A stretch of DNA of 64,000 nucleotides from Cyprinodon diabolis (Eukaryota > Chordata > Actinopteri > Cyprinodontiformes > Cyprinodontidae), in contig CM060064.1 in assembly GCA_030533445.1 (NCBI GenBank), forward strand, positions 8,204,879 to 8,268,878. Reading direction: 5' to 3'. Shown piece by piece: positions 33,086 to 44,949 of this stretch. Both the position numbers and the translations under genes were made by a program. Positions within the stretch are counted from its first letter, which is position 1; every line of letters begins with the position of its first letter. A model generated the notes under the pieces. It ran no database searches. It saw only the letters and a list, made by a program, of their open reading frames with translations, and had not been told where the DNA came from.

Positions 33086-35900
33086 AGAAACAGAAAATGG
33101 CCTTCCTAATAAAAGGCTAAATATACAGATAGCGTCTAATGATTGGTCTCCAGTCTAGACTCCAGTGGTTAGGAGAGATGCGCCTCTGTGTCGTATTATT
33201 TTTTATAACCAAGGACAGAGAAGGTCTAACTAAATAGTTGTCCATAAAGACTGAGATGTTTTGAAGGAAAGCTTACATTAGGGCAATGCTTCAGCTGTAT
33301 TTATTTGGAAGGGATGGTTGGTAGTATCAATAACTTAGCCAGCTTGGATTTCGGTTATAACAGCATTGCCTAGGGTGTAGGGTTTTTGATTTTCTCCATA
33401 GTCAGGAAATGTAATTACTACCTAACCTGCCGATCTTTAGCTGTTTATCTTGTGTTTCGGATTTGCAGCTTTGTAACGTTACATTCCCTGAGCCACAGCC
33501 CACAGGACGCTGTCCATCCTCGCCGTGGTTCATCTCCTGATCAAGCACACACTCTGCTTGTTTAGCTTTATTGTCCTGACATGGCTCACTTCAAAGAAGG
33601 TAGAGAATGTTGCCAAAAGGATGTCAGCTCTCTGCCTCACACTAAAATAGAAGATGCATTACAAAAAAGAAAATAAAAGTGATACTGAAGGGAAGTCTTT
33701 AGAAATGTCCTACTTACAATCCATGAGGTCATTATGACCCAGTTTTGCTAATAAAAGTGTCTGCTTGGGCTGGCAATTCTCCCTCTGCTCCTCCTCCCTC
33801 GCACTGTATTAAGGAGCCCACTCAACTCAATTCCCCCACTATTTATTGTTGGGCCTGGAGAACCTCTTTAGCATACCAGGCTCGTGTTATGATGAGCATA
33901 ACAAAGGCGTGTATCAACAGTTCCTTCCAATGGAGCGGAGTTTTTAAAAAAAAAGAAGAAAAAAAGGAGCTGGTGAGATATCATTAAAGGCACTACCTTG
34001 ATCTCAGGCGAACATGCTAAGCCCTGTAACGAAACGTATTGGAAGTGTTTAATTACGGCTCGGGAAATGAAGCTACAAGATGATTCCTTAATTAAGCAGT
34101 GATTAAGGATTTTCTGCCTTCTATCTAATGCAGTTTGCAGTGCATTTTAAACACAATCGCCCAGGCAACCTCACAGGGAACAATGTCACAGGGCTTTGAT
34201 GAAGTTTCCTGCACAGTTGTCTGTAGGGAATAAGATGGAGGAAGAAGTGCTAGAGCGGCATTCCTCTGCTCACCTCATCGTTTGGCAGAAATTATGAGCA
34301 ATGTTAGCATTTCTAAGGATCTATCTGATGTAGGGAACTGACCGACTGAAGAGCTCTGTTTCATTTCTACTCTAAATATTCAAAATAATCAAGCCTTGTC
34401 TCATAATTTGAAATGAAACCCTCTGCAATTTAAACAAAGGAGACAGATTCTCAATGATTTCTCTTCCTTTTGACAATCATTTCCGTCTTGCTTCGGCCAT
34501 GCGATCAAATGGTTACATTTAAAGATGAGTGAGAGAAGACTAAAGAGGGAAGGAGCTATGGGGAGGGCTGGTGAGACAAGGCAAGGCAAGGCGGCCTGCT
34601 GCGTTCAGGGTTGGCGGGCATGGAAGAGGAGCCAGTGAGCTGTTAAAATCAGCCCTATCGCTGCTCCATCAAAGGACGGCTCTCCAGCCAAATCACAGCC
34701 GCCACGCAGCGTGCCACGCATTCGGGTCAATAAGCTTATAGGCGATTTACACAAACAATTCCTCGAGCAAGGTAGCAACAAAGTCATATTGGCTTTTCCT
34801 TTTAGCATTGTCTCTGCTCAGAAAGCCCTTGAAAATGTCAATCAGTCGTGCGTGACTTTAAGGAGCTCAGATCTGTCTAATCCTCAACACAGATTCTAAA
34901 GACTTAAACTTATAACAATAAAATTATTTTAAGCCAATATGTCAGTTTAAGGCACCATCTTTAATGGTTTCACTAGTTATTTTAGAAAAATGATAGATAC
35001 GTAGATTAAATGAAGAAATCCTAAGAAAGGTTTAAGGCTAACAGCTACTGCGATGAGGCCACCGCTTTGGGTGATCATAGGAGTTTATTTCAACACAGAC
35101 TAGAATTTATTTAAACTAATTGGTTGCAAGCCAACCAGTATCTTAAATGGTGACCATACATTTATAATGCAAAAATGCAAAAACTTGTATCAACGATGGA
35201 GTGGTCTGTATTTCCATTAGGCGCCAAGCTAATGGACAATAAAAACTTTTAATATAGCTTTGACTGTGGCAGAAACAGTTGTCGCCTTTAGAAGAGACAA
35301 GATGTTTGACTATAATGAACTTGTCTATTCATGTAAATATATGCCTAAGTTTAAGATTTTCTAATCACAACATATAGAGACATAGAAATAAACTGTGGCT
35401 TAATTAGCTAAACCTTTTTTTGGACATGGTAAAAACTCATCATTTTGTCTTTAACATTTGTTTAAGCAAGGCAAGGCATTTTTATTGATAATGGTTATTT
35501 AAATAGCTGGAAAAATCTAATTGTTGTAAAAATAGATAGCAGTGTGTTAGATGTGTTAGAATCATATTAGATGTCACGGGCACCTCTTTACAAATACATT
35601 TTTAATCTGAATTGAAAGTTACAGAAGGTTTTAGTACTACTCCCAGTAAATTTTAAAAGTAGCACTACTTTTCTTGCAGTTTATTCCAGATTAGTGAAGC
35701 ATAAGAACTACATGCTGTTTGCCAATGTTTGGTTCTGGTTCTAGGTGGGCAGAGTAAACCTGAACCAGAAGGCCTTAGAGGTCTGGATGATTAATCCACC
35801 CAAAATAAGTCATTAATGTATTTTGGAGCTAAGCCATTCAGTGATTTATAGACTGAAGAGAAGCCTTTTAATCCTGATCATGTTCTATAAGTGATAGAAG
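33086..35900. other. Intron 2 unique sequence
   Basis: No gene. 34600-34900 is non-repetitive with relatively many CpGs and is a candidate regulatory block. Around 35464, aaggcaaggcatttttattg resembles a fish retroposon tail. Confidence 0.4.
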
Positions 35901-36041
35901 GTCGTTTTCCACAATGGCGGTCATACAAACAAAACAAGCCGGTAAGGTACCAAACAGAAATACGCATAGTGTAGAGTGGATGTAGATTTGAACAATCAGA
36001 GGCCTCCTGTCTGCGGCCACCTACAATTTTGGAGAGGTGCA
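35901..36041 (-). mobile_element. Inverted copy of the promoter module at 10730
   Basis: The reverse complement matches 10730-10871 nearly base for base (gtttggtaccttacc, ggaggcctctgattg-type blocks). The region after the ATG in the first copy is not present here, so the copy stops within the module. Confidence 0.6.
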
Positions 36042-36141
36042 GCAGAGTGTCTGCAGAAGGGGCGGGGGCACATTTGCATTCAGTGCGACACACACGCAGA
36101 CGACCTGGTTTCTTAGTATAAATCAGCCTTAACAAGGATGG

Positions 36142-36214
36142 ATCCATCCATCCATCCATCCATCCATCCATCCATCCATCCATCCATCCATCCATCCATC
36201 CATCCATCCATCCA
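36142..36214. repeat. (CCAT)n microsatellite
   Basis: About 18 pure CCAT units. It produces a spurious Trp-Met-Asp-Gly repeat frame on the minus strand. Confidence 0.97.
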
Positions 36215-39200
36215 CATAGTCCCTGGATGGATGTATGGATGCCTATCTCCAGCAGCCTATGGGTGAAAGGCATTTTACACCCTGGTCAGGTCGCTTGTTT
36301 AGAAATAACTATTAAAAATATCTATTAAAGTACCTTAAATCGAATTATTCAAATCTATCAATTTGAGGTATATATGGCTTCTGCATTTTCTTTATCTTTT
36401 TCACTTTCTAAACCAGACACTTTCTAAAGCAGTTTGGCCTCAACTTTCAGGATATTTGATAGGAGGATTGCAGTTTCCCCCCGTTCCATCCTGATATGGG
36501 ATTTCTTCTTGTTGATGCAGATTATGCTGCAACAGATTAAGTCAATTCCAGAAAGCAACCTTTTTCACTAAAGTCAAGTATAGCTGTAAGACTTTTCTGC
36601 TATCTGACAAAAAAAAAAAAAAAAAGGGTTGGGAAATGCATGCAATTTGTGTCAGGCACAGCACTCCAATGGAGGGAGGCTATTAGAGAAATGCCTCAGC
36701 ACTGTCTCTTTAAATGCCAATAAATTCCCATCATTACAGAATCTGGCAGTTTTCCTCCCCGTCTGCAGCCTGGGTCTTTATCTCGCTCTGCCTCAGTCTT
36801 TGAGCATGTAGATCTGGCCCAGTTAGATTGTCATACTTAACAAACATTAATGATTAATTTCCTCCACTGAGTCAAATGGGGCTAAAGGGATGACTCGATT
36901 CATCTTATCGCATTGCAAATTAGCATTTCCCCATATTCTCCAGCATCAACTGTGCATTAAAATTCTACATTTACCATTCTGGGCACTGGCAGCTGTGAAA
37001 GGAGATCTTCCTCCTGTGTTGCTGGAGATTCTGATTACTTCTGTGTTACACAAAGACTAATTAATTCTGGGACTTTCTCCTTGCTGCTACATGCCTCTGA
37101 CTGAAGCAAGTGAATTTCATCACAGAGAGGATATTGAGGGGTCAAGGTGGGGTTTTCATCTGCTACACCAAGTCCTGCAGCCCTTGCTTTCACCTAGCAC
37201 TTCTGATAAAATATTTTCTGCCCTATTGTAATTCCTATCATTTGTAGAGGACAGTGCATGAGAGTGCAAGCATTCATATTTAGTTGTTATTGATATATCC
37301 TGACACACAGGGAGCAACAGTAAAACCTGAACAAAGAAAATCATGGAATATGACTTCCAAAAAAAGGTTGTTTTTTTTTTGTTTGTTTTATTACACAGAG
37401 GAAACGACACACATGAAGTGACATGTAAATTTACTGTCGGAGCCGAGATGGGAAGTCATTTGTCATCAGACAAGACTTGGACCGCTCAAAGGGAACAGCT
37501 TGTGGCAACATCCTGCACAGAACTTCACATATAGCCAGCAATAAAACGGGGTGAAGCGACAAGGTGAAATTTCACAGTTTCAGTAAAAAACAAAAAAAAA
37601 ACAAGCTCACTGAAAAGGAGTGTTTCTCCCAATTCCAGAGCCGAGTGCTTCAGCCGCGGAGCATAAATCTTTGCTGTTGAGCCAGTGTGTTGATCTGCAC
37701 GCTTTTAAAAAATAGGAAACCCTCCATAAATGTGAAATGGAGGAGGGAACTTTTTTAGGGTAAGAATCCTGTTTAATCACCTGGGGAAAGAAAGGCTGTA
37801 TCTTTATATAGTACCCCCCTCTTTGCAACTCTGAAAGGTAGACAGACCATCTTTAAAATGTCTTGTTTATTCTGCACATGGTGCTGGTCTGTATTTCCCA
37901 AGTTGCAGCTGAAAAGTAGGTTTAGATACATTTCAAAAGCTTGTACTGCAAACCCTCCCTAGATTGGACTTTATTGTCCATGGGCTTGCTGTATTCTATA
38001 AAATAATGCAATTATTTTCTATAGCCATATCTTTGGCTAAATAATAAAAGTTAATTAAAATGGCCAGAAGATACATCAGGGGACAATTTAAAATTCAAAA
38101 AACCTCAATTATTTAGCTCCCTTTTTGAAACTAAACTCAAAACAACCCCACTGCATAAAACCACCATAAAGTATTATATAACATCAATAAAAACTGCAAA
38201 AGATAAACCATTCCCCCCTCCTCTAAAAACCAGCAAACTAATCAGTATTTGACTTTGTTATAATAGTGAATACTTTCTAGAATCATCTTTAGAGCCTGAG
38301 AATAGACTTGTTCTTTATTGCAAATTAGTCAGATTCAATAGAGAGCAACAGTGAACAGCAATTATAAAGTCTGGCCACAGATACTTTAATTTGATTTCAT
38401 TGGATGTCTGAATCGTGAGTGGGTGTGCTTTGATCTAAGCCATGTAGCTCTGGCTTCGTGTTAAGCGTTGTCTTCCTGGAAGGTGAACCTCTGCTCCAGC
38501 CGCTAGTGTTTTGCAGCAGATGGTCATTCACAAATTGCATTTTGCATGTGAGTAAATAAAAAAACGTTTTAGTTCTTACCAACTAACCGCAAATTTTTAA
38601 TCTCAAAGTGCAGAACTAGAAATGTAATCCTAATGTTAATTAATTAATCCAAAGTTAATTGATCTTGTCCAACAACTAAGTATGATAGGTTGCCATTTTG
38701 TTTTTCTTGTAACAAGAAGATCTTTCCATGAAATAAAGATGTAAATATCATTTGTCATAATATGCTGAAACAATGTATTGTGCCATTTGTATTCAATACT
38801 GACTGTATTAACAAAATAAAATGTTGTCTCACACAAAACAGAACTCAGGCGTATGTATAAAATAAAGACAATCAAGAACCTATTTGATTTGAATCAAAAC
38901 AAACTGTATGATTATCTAAATACAAAGATGTAAAAATAATTAGCAGACAGGGTATGTTGCTCTAACTCGCTGACTATTTACCACTTTGTTTCAAAGAAGT
39001 GGACGCTTACCGTGATATAGCTCTGTGATTAGTGTTATTCAGCATAAATAGCTGAATAAACTTTGTGCTGTTAGCAGCGCTTTTGAACAGAGGGTTCTGG
39101 TTGCTCAGAGTAATGTTAAAATTTGGCACCATAAAGTGCATGAACTTACAAAAGCTTTGCCTATATATGGTGCTAATTGCTACATATCTTTCTCTATCAT

Positions 39201-39287
39201 GTTACAAACTTTTTGTGCAATGTTCTTCAGTTTTCTATCATCACATCCTTATCTTCTGAGAAGTGGAGCCTACAGAAATGTTTCACA
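36215..39287. other. Intron 2 unique sequence
   Basis: Nothing recognisable as a gene or named repeat. A 17-base poly-A run lies near 36610. Confidence 0.5.
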
Positions 39288-39690
39288 GGGGTGGCCAGGT
39301 GGGGCCACTAAAAATCTTGGAGTAGCACACTGTAACTAAAAGCCATAAATTCAGGGTTCCACTATTGAGATAAACCTGCATGTAGAAATAAACTGATACG
39401 CTGGTGAAGGTTCTCAGTCATCCAGGTCATAGGCATTCCAAACAAAGAAAATTAAAAACAATCCACTAGATGTTTTGCTTCTCATCCAGGAAGCTTTTTC
39501 AATTCAAAAAATTATGGAGAAAAATAAACTGATGGTACTACAATTTACACTGTGGGGTGGCCAGTGCGAGTGGGGTGGCCAGTGGGTTGGCCAAAGGGGT
39601 GGCCAGTGGGTTGGCCAGTGGGGTGGCCAGTGGGTTGGCCAGGACATTGCACATGGTGGCTGTGGCCACCCCCTGGTGGCGCCACTGCTT
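39288..39690. mobile_element. Possible hAT-like MITE containing a minisatellite
   Basis: The left caggggtggccaggtgg and the right ccccctggtggcgccactg look like imperfect inverted ends. Inside are a piece of another fish repeat (39396-39500, gttctcagtcatccaggtca) and the GGCCA minisatellite. Boundaries are uncertain. Confidence 0.3.
39552..39642. repeat. Minisatellite, GGGTGGCCAGT units
   Basis: About eight 11-bp units of ggggtggccagt/gggttggccagt, strongly G-rich on the plus strand. Confidence 0.9.
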
Positions 39691-42600
39691 CTGAACAAAG
39701 CAGAGAAGTGACACTGCTCAACCATGCAGCACAGCTAAATTAGCGCTATTTAGGTGATAACTGGATGGAGTTAATCCAGTGTTTATATTTACATAAAAAA
39801 ACTGCGTGAAGTCCATTCTGCATTCTTATCCCCATTAAACAGAGTAAATAATCCCAGCACAGACTCTGGATGGATTCATACTTCTGCTCTTGCATGCCTT
39901 TGCTTTGGTATTGCTTCTCTTGCAAATACCAGTGAGACCCTGCCTAAGAACACAGAGGTGTGCCCTCTAGTGGATGACAGTGAGATAAAAACACAGTGAA
40001 ATCCATTTTTAGCAGTTTTTATAAACTAATTTGATAAAAGAAATTTGAATCAAATTAATAATCAATCAACTGTTAATTGTAAGCTGATCACTTGTTTACA
40101 TCCTTATGTGGGACTGATTCCCCCCAAGCTAATCTTAAATATCAGCATCTCTTTTGCCTCCATTATAAATGTTAGCCAAGGACACCACGCTAATTTAGGT
40201 GGAAGGCCATGTGTTGTCGTGTGTCGTTGTGCCATACCTTTTCTACATTGAGTTGACAGATCGAACTGTCATTAAGATAGATTTTCTAACCTTACTCTAC
40301 TTTTAAACAACTTTTCTCTTGGCCTGTCTGTCATATTCTTTAGTCTCTATGATTCTTTTTGTTCACTATTCTAAATAATTAGATTTAAGCTGAGAATAAG
40401 TTACACAGGAATGGAATATTTTCACTATTTATGTACCATCTGAAACCTAAAAATGTAACTAAGATTGAGATTTTTGAGATTTATTAGATTCAAAGTTACT
40501 TAATCACCCAATTTTTCGAACTTTGTTAAAAATTAAATGGAAAACCTTCCAACAGTTAAGAACTACCCTTTATCTATCTTTTATACTGAAATACAATTAC
40601 ATATATAAAATTTTGTGGATGGATACAGACAAACAATTGAAAATGTACGAAGGGTGTGAATACTTTTGCAAAAAACTGTATCTGGATTTAAAGCTCTAGT
40701 ATCTAGAGGCACTAAAGCCTGCCCAATCAGTGAAAAACAAAAAGTGACAAAGCCATCAGGAAAATCACACATATAGAAGGCGGGACGTCTGCAGGTGACT
40801 TTAGGGAGGTTTGGAAGAAATCAAGGTGTTCAACAAGAGAAACATGTCAACTGCCTCCATTCCATAAGAACCTGAACAAAACAAAACTAAGAGCAGATTT
40901 CTCGGTTCCTTCTGCCTCAGACCAAAATGGGACGTCAAGGTGCTCTATGCACTTATCTGGGGAGACCCTTTTCTGCAAGGGTAAGGCAAATGGCTGAGTC
41001 TTTGGTGGCATTCAACTTCTTGACCTTTGCGCCTTTAAGCGGCTTTGCTTCTTCACCGCTCTCTGATCAAAGTTAATAAGTGCTTCATATGTTAATGAAA
41101 ATTGGTACTCCTCTTTGTGTTCCTACAGCTTTTTAATACCTATTATGGACTGAAACTTTTAATGGAAGGTTTTAGGTCTCCCTGACAAGCCCATTTCAGA
41201 GAGTGACTACACAGATACAAGGCTAAGCTAAGACCGGAGAGCCGCTGCTCAGTGGAGGAACCTTACACGGGAGACCTTATTCTCGAGGAAGCAGCCACAG
41301 ATAAAGGCCATGGGATGAATGGCTGCCTTTAAACCCACGTTCAAGTCCGCACAGGGCTAATTACAGCATGCCATCGCATTTGAGAGGGTTTAGTTAATCA
41401 AGGGGGCTCTCTCTTTTTCTTTTTTTTTTGCCTTCCTATAGTCGAGGAATAACACACTTAAACCATTTAATGCTGCCAGGATTGCACCCTGTTTAATTCG
41501 CAGGAATTTCACATAAGTGGGGTAAATTTAAGCCACTATGACATTAGTTTTATAGAGATCTAATGGAGGAAAGCTTTATAAGAGAGGCGAGGGGGGTATA
41601 CCTGAAGATAGCACTGAATTTGCCACACAGAAAACCGAACAGTGGATAGTACATCATTTAGGTCTTAGGAGGCAATGGGGGACTTAGCCACTGTAAGCTT
41701 AGATTGGGAAGTAATACAAAAAAATCTGACTGCTAAGGCTTGTGTGTGACAAGGAACAGATTACCAATGCCCACGAAAAGAAGTATTTGACATTTGGGAT
41801 TGCTATGTCATGTTGAGTTTATTCGAAAACACGGAAAGAAGATTTGAGTCTTAGTTTCTGGCGGTTTTATCCAAAACAAAGGGAGTATCAAGCAACTCCG
41901 GCGAGGTTCTTTGAAGATTTCCACAACTTCTTTTTTCCTCTTTTTTTTTAAATCGCCATATACACTACCATCTACTTCATGACTAACGGCTGGTTATAGG
42001 CCCATGCATTGTGCTTTGAAGTCTGAGGATGTTCGTGTTACAAGAAAGACAAAGAAAAGGGCAAAGAAACCGAGACATTGCTTGTAATTGCAATTTTTAA
42101 ACAATTGGGCTGTTCAACTTTTTCCCCTCCTGAGAACAAAAGGAAAACATTATTGATACGATTACTGGGGGGGAGCCTACCTGAAACATGAAATATTTAT
42201 TTCGTCTGGAATAATTGTAATCCCAAAAGGCACATCAGTTTAGAAGTGTCTGGGGGTGGAAATAAGTCTAAACAAATTTTTCCTTTGAAAGACAAACGAA
42301 GGGGCAGACATTCAAAGCATCGGTTCTTCATTAAAAAGTCCAATTTAAGGGATCCGTGCGCCAACGAGAGCGGGGGCCACCTGGGGCAGCGAGCTCCACA
42401 CAACCAGAGGCTGTTGAAGGTGGAACGGAGGGGGGGGGAAAGGGAAGCGGGACGAGCCTGTCATCTTCGTACTGTAACCTGAAGCAGACCACAAATTAGC
42501 TTCTGTGATGGCAAGGTGTGACTGAAGTCAAACAAACACACAAAGAGGCAATCTAATTGAATTGCAGATCAAAGAGGAGTGGAGCGCGTTTGGCGATGCA

Positions 42601-42707
42601 GCGGCGCTTTAAAGTGCTGGACCTCCGAGCTGTAGCAGGTGCTGCTGAGTGTAGCAGAGGAGGGCTGTGGCACAGCAGAAACCTGGCGGTCCAAACATAC
42701 CATCTCA
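39691..42707. other. Intron 2, upstream part
   Basis: Mostly unique. 40645-40680 carries a Tc1-like terminus (gaatacttttgcaaaaaac). 42340-42680 has several CpGs and GC-rich patches but no exon. Confidence 0.45.
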
Positions 42708-42915
42708 CACTGGAAAAAATCTAAATCCAGATAGGTCATTTTTTCTTAAAATAAGTTGCATTAACTTATTTCAAGTGCATTTTATCTAATTATCTCATTT
42801 TAAGAGTAAAAATACTCATTCCATTTGCAAACTATCTCATTTACCTAGTGAAATTAAGGGTAAATACACTTAATTTAAGAAATTTTTACTTATTTCTATA
42901 TTGTTTTTTCCAGTG
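42708..42915. mobile_element. MITE, CACTGGAAAAA family, copy 2
   Basis: Starts cactggaaaaaatctaaat and ends attgttttttccagtg. The internal ttttaagagtaaaaatactc is shared with the copies at 14995 and 53089. It lies 172 bp from zfpm2 exon 2. Confidence 0.75.
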
Positions 42916-43087
42916 CACTCTCAGACCAAACTGCTGCTCTTTGGCGGATTGCAGGAAGTCAATGTTGGGGTGCAGGATAAATTCTCTCTGCCACTAAGGA
43001 GAAATACTTCACTTATCGAAGTTTTCATCCACTTCTAGTCTTTCACACCACATTTCCTGAGCATGATTTCTACCCTCAACCCCTCAC

Positions 43088-43246
43088 CTTTGTTGCAGAA
43101 GTACTCCATGTCTTCACAGTTCATGTTCTCGCTTTCAAACTCTGCCGGGAAGTTCTCCTCCACCGAGAACTCGTCTTTGGCCAGGAGCTCGCTCTCCTCG
43201 GAGACACACTCCTCCTCTTCTTCCTCCAGGCCATCCTCCAGAGGAC
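43088..43246 (-). CDS. zfpm2: zfpm2 (FOG2) coding exon 2
   Basis: Internal coding exon of a FOG-family multi-zinc-finger cofactor, which binds the N-terminal finger of GATA4/5/6 in the nucleus and modulates heart, gonad and diaphragm development. Read on the minus strand, a TG-rich tract and ttccctcag precede the exon, and AACAAAG followed by gtgagg ends it. The 159 bp give an acidic peptide beginning PLEDGLEEEEEECVSEE and ending NCEDMEYFCNKG. From memory of the family this aligns along its whole length with vertebrate FOG2 (PLED, EEEEC, SEE, EN, C-E, EYFCNKG), and not with FOG1. The exon is phase 1 at both ends. It begins with GT, so a C supplied by exon 1 would make Arg, as in the family's R-PLED junction. 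It lies between the N-terminal NuRD-binding motif (exon 1, not found here) and the later zinc fingers. Whether it is the a or b teleost paralogue cannot be told. Confidence 0.93.
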
Positions 43247-43248
43247 CT

Positions 43249-44394
43249 GAGGGAACACACACACATTCATACATAAACACACACACAGACACACGAGGGA
43301 AATGTTCAGCAGTTTCATCACATCCTTCAGGCTTTCAAGAACAAACAAAGAACTTCTGCTTCTTTGTGCCCCTCTTCTTGCAATCTAACAGATTCCGATG
43401 CAATTCAAAACACGGTCTTGTCTACGCTCTGTTCAAGTGCACCCAGAGTCCTGTCAGTAAGATAAATATATATTAATCTATATTTGCAGCAATATTTCAC
43501 AAAGTCTTTCCTCAATAGCTACAGGAAAAGTCCTTTGTGACGCTGGTGAGAAAAGCGAGCTGACATGCAGCCAAGGTGAGCCTGATGTTAATCCTTCTAC
43601 CTGCAAAACAAAACCTCACACAGATGGAGGGAGGAGGGGAAAAAAAGATCCTTTCCAGACTTTTCATAGAGGGATCAGCATGGGAGTGGAGGGGGGGGGA
43701 GTGAGAGAAAAATACTTTTATTAATTTGTTAGCCTTATCACAGGGTACAATGTTGATTTTCCATTTACATTCCAAGCCTCGGGGTAATACACCAGTGCAA
43801 TCTTAAAGGAGACACTTTTCCGTGTGATTAATTTTTTTCCCCCCTCTGTGCAATATTATTTCTTTAAATCTAAATGATTTCAGTATTTTGCTTGTAGCTG
43901 TACATCTCTTTTGGTATTTGCATATTACCTTTTTTTTTTTTGCTTTTTGGTTCAATCAAGGCTGTTGATGGAATTACTGTACTGCTACCTGAATTGTATT
44001 AGTTGTGAAAAACGTCTCACCCGGCTTCTGAATGTTATTAAGATAATGGTGCATCTGGCACACATTTCTGTGTCTTGAAAACATGTCTGCAGTCTTTTTT
44101 TCTTCCCATGAATTACCATAAAAACAGCAATGAAAAAAATTGTGTGAGTGTTTTTATGTTTATAAAAGAAAAAGGAAAAAAAGAATAAAATTAGCTTCTT
44201 ATGTTTCAATATTGGGACTTCTGGTCCAGCAATGATGTTTTTTTTATGTTTCCTTCCAAAACAGCTAAAAACTTCCATTAAACTATGCTTATTATTTAAA
44301 GAAATAAGAGAAATCCCATATTTCTTTCAAAAAAACCGCTTATAAAAAACGTATTCCTTATAAACCTCGACTCCAGCCAGGTTTTAGATTTGAA
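43249..44394. other. Intron 1 next to exon 2
   Basis: CA repeats at 43254-43295 form the TG-rich stretch before the exon 2 acceptor. Nothing else is recognised. Confidence 0.5.
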
Positions 44395-44781
44395 CCTGCA
44401 GACTAGAGCAGAAGGATGCAAGGAAGAAAGGACAGAAGGACACAAGGATTGCAGGAAATCAAGTAGGAAAGGCCACAAAGTAGAGAAGAGAAGGGGAGAA
44501 GGAATTAAGAATAAAAGTAATGAAGGAGGAAGAGAGGAAGGAAGGGCAAAAGAATGGAAGTCACAAGGAAGAAAGGAAATAAGGAAGAAAGGATAATAGG
44601 AAAGACAGATGTATGTAGAGAAAGGATCAAACCAAGGACTCACTAAGCACAAAAGAAAAGAAAGGACACTAGAAATAAAGTTAGGAAGAGGAAATGAGAC
44701 AAGAATTACAGGTGGAAGTAAATAATAAAGAGCAAAAGACGGGAAGTAATGATAAGAGGAATCAAGGAAGGGACTGTTGGA
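44395..44781 (+). repeat. Purine-rich tract (degenerate GGAA/GAAG)
   Basis: Nearly 400 bp with very few pyrimidines on the plus strand, built from aaggaagaaagga-like units. The 174-aa minus-strand frame over it is low-complexity and spurious. Confidence 0.75.
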
Positions 44782-44948
44782 CCATGGGAAAGACAGTGCA
44801 GCAAGAAGATGAAGGTTCAATTCCCGGCCCGCTCTTTCTGTATGGAGTTTGCATGTTCTCCCTCAGCATGCGTGGGTAGACAGTAGACAGCGGCGGATAG
44901 GCACAGCACCCCTCACGACCCCACTTGAGATAAGCGTGACGGTAAATG
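44782..44948 (+). mobile_element. tRNA-derived SINE, truncated copy
   Basis: Same family as 4296-4624 but on the plus strand: B-box-like aaggttcaattcccggcc, then ggagtttgcatgttctccct, cgaccccacttgagataagc and an AAATG tail. The middle of the body is deleted. Confidence 0.6.
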
Positions 44949-44949
44949 T

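Larger units (their letters stand above)
30512..43087 (-). other. zfpm2: zfpm2 intron 2 (complete)
   Basis: Bounded by the exon 2 donor (gtgagg on the minus strand, from 43087 downward) and the exon 3 acceptor (ctaacag, ending at 30512). It holds an L2 tail, SINE relics, a CCAT tract, a GGCCA minisatellite and a MITE, plus long unique stretches. Confidence 0.85.

Noticed and set aside
36142..36214. CRISPR-like or telomeric array
   Set aside because: A simple 4-bp repeat without spacers, and not the vertebrate telomere hexamer.
44296..44820. 174-aa minus-strand ORF, Leu/Ser/Pro/Phe-rich, looks membrane-like
   Set aside because: Reverse translation of the purine-rich tract. Low complexity, no start context or splice evidence.
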